Shown here: in pieces, positions 6,054 to 7,423 of the stretch
Position numbering within the stretch: the stretch's first letter is position 1
How the letters are laid out: every line of letters begins with the position of its first letter
Source: Clostridiales bacterium UBA7573
GTDB lineage: Bacteria > Bacillota > Clostridia > Oscillospirales > CAG-272
Length of the DNA stretch: 7,423 nucleotides
NCBI GenBank assembly: GCA_002477905.1
Contig: DLLB01000070.1
Span: forward strand, 1 to 7,423
Direction: 5' to 3'
Translations under genes and position numbers: made by a program
The notes under the pieces: generated by a model
Databases searched by the model: none
Told to the model about the DNA's origin: nothing
Seen by the model: the letters and a program-made list of their open reading frames with translations, nothing else

Positions 6054-6233
6054 TTATCGTGCGAAATCCGCCAAATTCTCCAGCATGGAGGATAGTGACA
6101 TACAAGCACGGTGTAAGGTACGTTTGAATTTGCAGGGCTTTGGCTGTTTCATCACACACATTGCGCCAACGCCTGCCGCTGTTCCGATCGCCATTCCGAA
6201 CAGCACGCCTTTGATGATTCGTTTGGTCTGCAT
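6054..6233 (-). CDS. Small single-pass membrane protein, unknown function
   Basis: A 59-residue protein starting MQTKRIIKGVLFGMAIG. A Gly/Ala-rich hydrophobic segment (about residues 7-28) follows a short basic N-terminus. The polar, basic tail after it (KQPKPCKFKRTLHRA) ends in an amphipathic stretch, MSLSSMLENLADFAR. The pattern resembles YtxH-like small proteins common in Firmicutes; that is a resemblance by eye, not an assignment. The start at 6233 is preferred over 6275 because of an AAGGAAG site about 10 bases upstream and because the extra residues look unlike a membrane protein start. A strong terminator follows. It diverges from the LysM-GH18 gene with 149 bases between them. No clear promoter is seen. 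Confidence 0.6.
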   Translation of the reverse strand: MQTKRIIKGVLFGMAIGTAAGVGAMCVMKQPKPCKFKRTLHRACMSLSSMLENLADFAR

Positions 6234-6382
6234 CTTTACAGTTCTTCCTTTCCGGCAAAAATTGCAGACTTGCATTGACTGAGATCAACGCACAGTGTCC
6301 GCGGATATAGCATGCGTTTGACACGCGGATTTTATACGAACGCTTTTCGGTTTCTTTCATACAATAAAACCGAGGTGTTGCT
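6234..6382. promoter_or_regulatory. Divergent intergenic region with an imperfect dyad
   Basis: It must hold the promoters of the small protein gene and the LysM-GH18 gene, but no pair of boxes with good spacing is visible for either. An imperfect inverted repeat, GTGTCCGC (6295-6302) with GCG-TTT-GACAC (6314-6324), could be an operator. A TTGACA (6318-6323) on the plus strand has no matching -10 at 16-18 bases. Confidence 0.3.
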
Positions 6383-7423
6383 ATGAATATCGTAACTGTT
6401 GCGCCAAATGACACAATTTATACTATTTCCGAACAAACCGGTGTTCCTTCCGCGTTGATCCTTTCCGCAAACGGGCTGACCGATCCGAATCGCCTGTCCG
6501 TCGGGCAGGCGATCCTTGTACCGCAGATCGCGCAGACCTACACTGTCAAAGAAGGAGATACTTTATCCGCGATTGCCGCAGAAACCGGAACGTCCGTACG
6601 GACACTTTTACAGAACAATCCCACGCTCGGCGGCATCCCGACTGTCTACACCGGACAGACGTTGATCTTGTCCTATGCCACGCCAAAACAGGGGACGCTT
6701 GCGGTAAACGGCTATACCTATCCGTTTATCGAACCCGCTGTCCTTGCCAAAACGCTCCCTTATCTGACCTATCTGACCGTATTCACTTACGGCTTCGACA
6801 CCGCCGGCAATCTCATTGCACCGGACGACGCAGTGGTTCTTGCAATGGCAAAGGATTACGGAACCACGCCGATTTTGTTGCTTTCCACTTATACGGAAGA
6901 AGGATTTTTCAATAATAATCTGACCAAGCTATTGTTTGCGGATACGCAATTACAAGAGCGTCTGCTCACGCAGCTTGCTCAGGTCATGCAGGAAAAAGGA
7001 TACGGCGGGGTGGATTTTGACTTTGAGTATATTTTTGCGGATGATGCGCAGGGGTATGTGGACTTTATCCGCCGTGCAGCGGCGTATCTGAATCCGCTTG
7101 GCTTTTTTGTCGTCACTTCACTTGCGCCGAAAACTTCCTCGGATATGCCGGGGTTACTCTATGAAGGGCATAATTATGCAGCGCTTGGGGACGCATCGGA
7201 TGCGATCGCACTGATGACGTATGAATGGGGTTATACCTACGGTCCGCCGATGGCGGTCGCACCGCTTCCGAATGTAGAGCGGGTTGTACAGTATGCGGTA
7301 TCCGAGATTTCCTCGGAAAAGATTCTGCTGGGAGAGCCAAATTATGGATACGATTGGAAATTACCGTTTGTGGCAGGCGAATCCAAAGCGCAATCGCTTT
7401 CCAACGTGCAGGCGTTGCAGCTC
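6383..7423 (+). CDS. LysM-GH18 glycosyl hydrolase, SleL/YaaH-like (3' end beyond window)
   Basis: Likely peptidoglycan-binding N-acetylglucosaminidase; 347 codons visible, C-terminus cut. Two LysM domains come first: about residues 2-47 (IVTVAPNDTIYTISEQTGVP) and 50-98 (TYTVKEGDTLSAIAAETG). A glycoside hydrolase 18 domain starts near 104. The catalytic strand is GGVDFDFEY, matching DxxDxDxE, with Glu215 as the acid and Asp213 its partner. MTYEWGY (278-284) is a hallmark of the SleL/YaaH branch and is followed by LLGEPNYGYDW. There is no signal peptide, as in spore-coat SleL/YaaH enzymes that are packaged from the mother cell. The start has GAGGTG five bases upstream. SleL-type enzymes degrade cortex fragments during germination; whether this one does so is inferred from domain order only. 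Confidence 0.86.
   Translation, partial: MNIVTVAPNDTIYTISEQTGVPSALILSANGLTDPNRLSVGQAILVPQIAQTYTVKEGDTLSAIAAETGTSVRTLLQNNPTLGGIPTVYTGQTLILSYATPKQGTLAVNGYTYPFIEPAVLAKTLPYLTYLTVFTYGFDTAGNLIAPDDAVVLAMAKDYGTTPILLLSTYTEEGFFNNNLTKLLFADTQLQERLLTQLAQVMQEKGYGGVDFDFEYIFADDAQGYVDFIRRAAAYLNPLGFFVVTSLAPKTSSDMPGLLYEGHNYAALGDASDAIALMTYEWGYTYGPPMAVAPLPNVERVVQYAVSEISSEKILLGEPNYGYDWKLPFVAGESKAQSLSNVQALQL

Noticed and set aside
6318..6323. TTGACA as a -35 box for the LysM-GH18 gene
   Set aside because: No -10-like hexamer occurs 16-18 bases downstream.
6358..6365. CATACAAT as a sporulation sigma-E -10 box for the LysM-GH18 gene
   Set aside because: The -10 matches well and YaaH is in the sigma-E regulon of Bacillus subtilis, but no -35 box is found at the right distance, and the start would fall on the ribosome binding site.
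5746..6414. A 222-codon minus-strand open frame
   Set aside because: It crosses the terminators and the serC promoter, overlaps the small membrane protein in another frame, and has no ribosome binding site at any of its early ATGs.

Overview
The window looks like chromosome from a Gram-positive, probably Clostridia-type Firmicute. The evidence is a lipoprotein-type solute-binding protein (LVAC lipobox), strong AGGAGG-like ribosome binding sites, two near-consensus SigA-type promoters with 17-base spacers, U-tailed intrinsic terminators, and a LysM-GH18 protein without a signal peptide that resembles the SleL/YaaH spore-cortex enzymes. Genus and species cannot be read from this sequence.

Layout. 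Nearly everything is on the minus strand. From right to left in transcription order: a LysM-GH18 protein on the plus strand (from 6383, cut by the window end); diverging from it, a 59-residue membrane-anchored small protein (6233-6054) followed by tandem hairpin terminators; a clear promoter (5755-5783) driving serC (5685-4591) and serA (4573-3410), 17 bases apart; a second clear promoter (3312-3340) with a structured leader of about 245 bases that carries an intrinsic terminator; then livK (3060-1921), livH (1784-921) and livM (917 to the left edge, cut).

Function. SerA oxidises 3-phosphoglycerate and SerC transaminates the product to phosphoserine, so the two genes cover the first two steps of serine synthesis; no serB (phosphatase) is present in the window. 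LivK, LivH and LivM are the binding lipoprotein and two permeases of a branched-chain amino acid ABC importer; the ATPase genes livG and livF would be expected beyond the left edge but are not visible.

The protein-coding content is ordinary amino acid metabolism and transport. The most interesting part is non-coding: the livK leader has a perfect 13-bp terminator before the gene, several alternative hairpins, and an 11-codon mini-ORF with four valine codons. It matches no riboswitch or T-box class I recognise. Two tandem hairpins between livK and livH probably set the binding-protein to permease ratio, and the 370-base gap upstream of serC holds short GC-rich repeats that could belong to a dispersed intergenic element.
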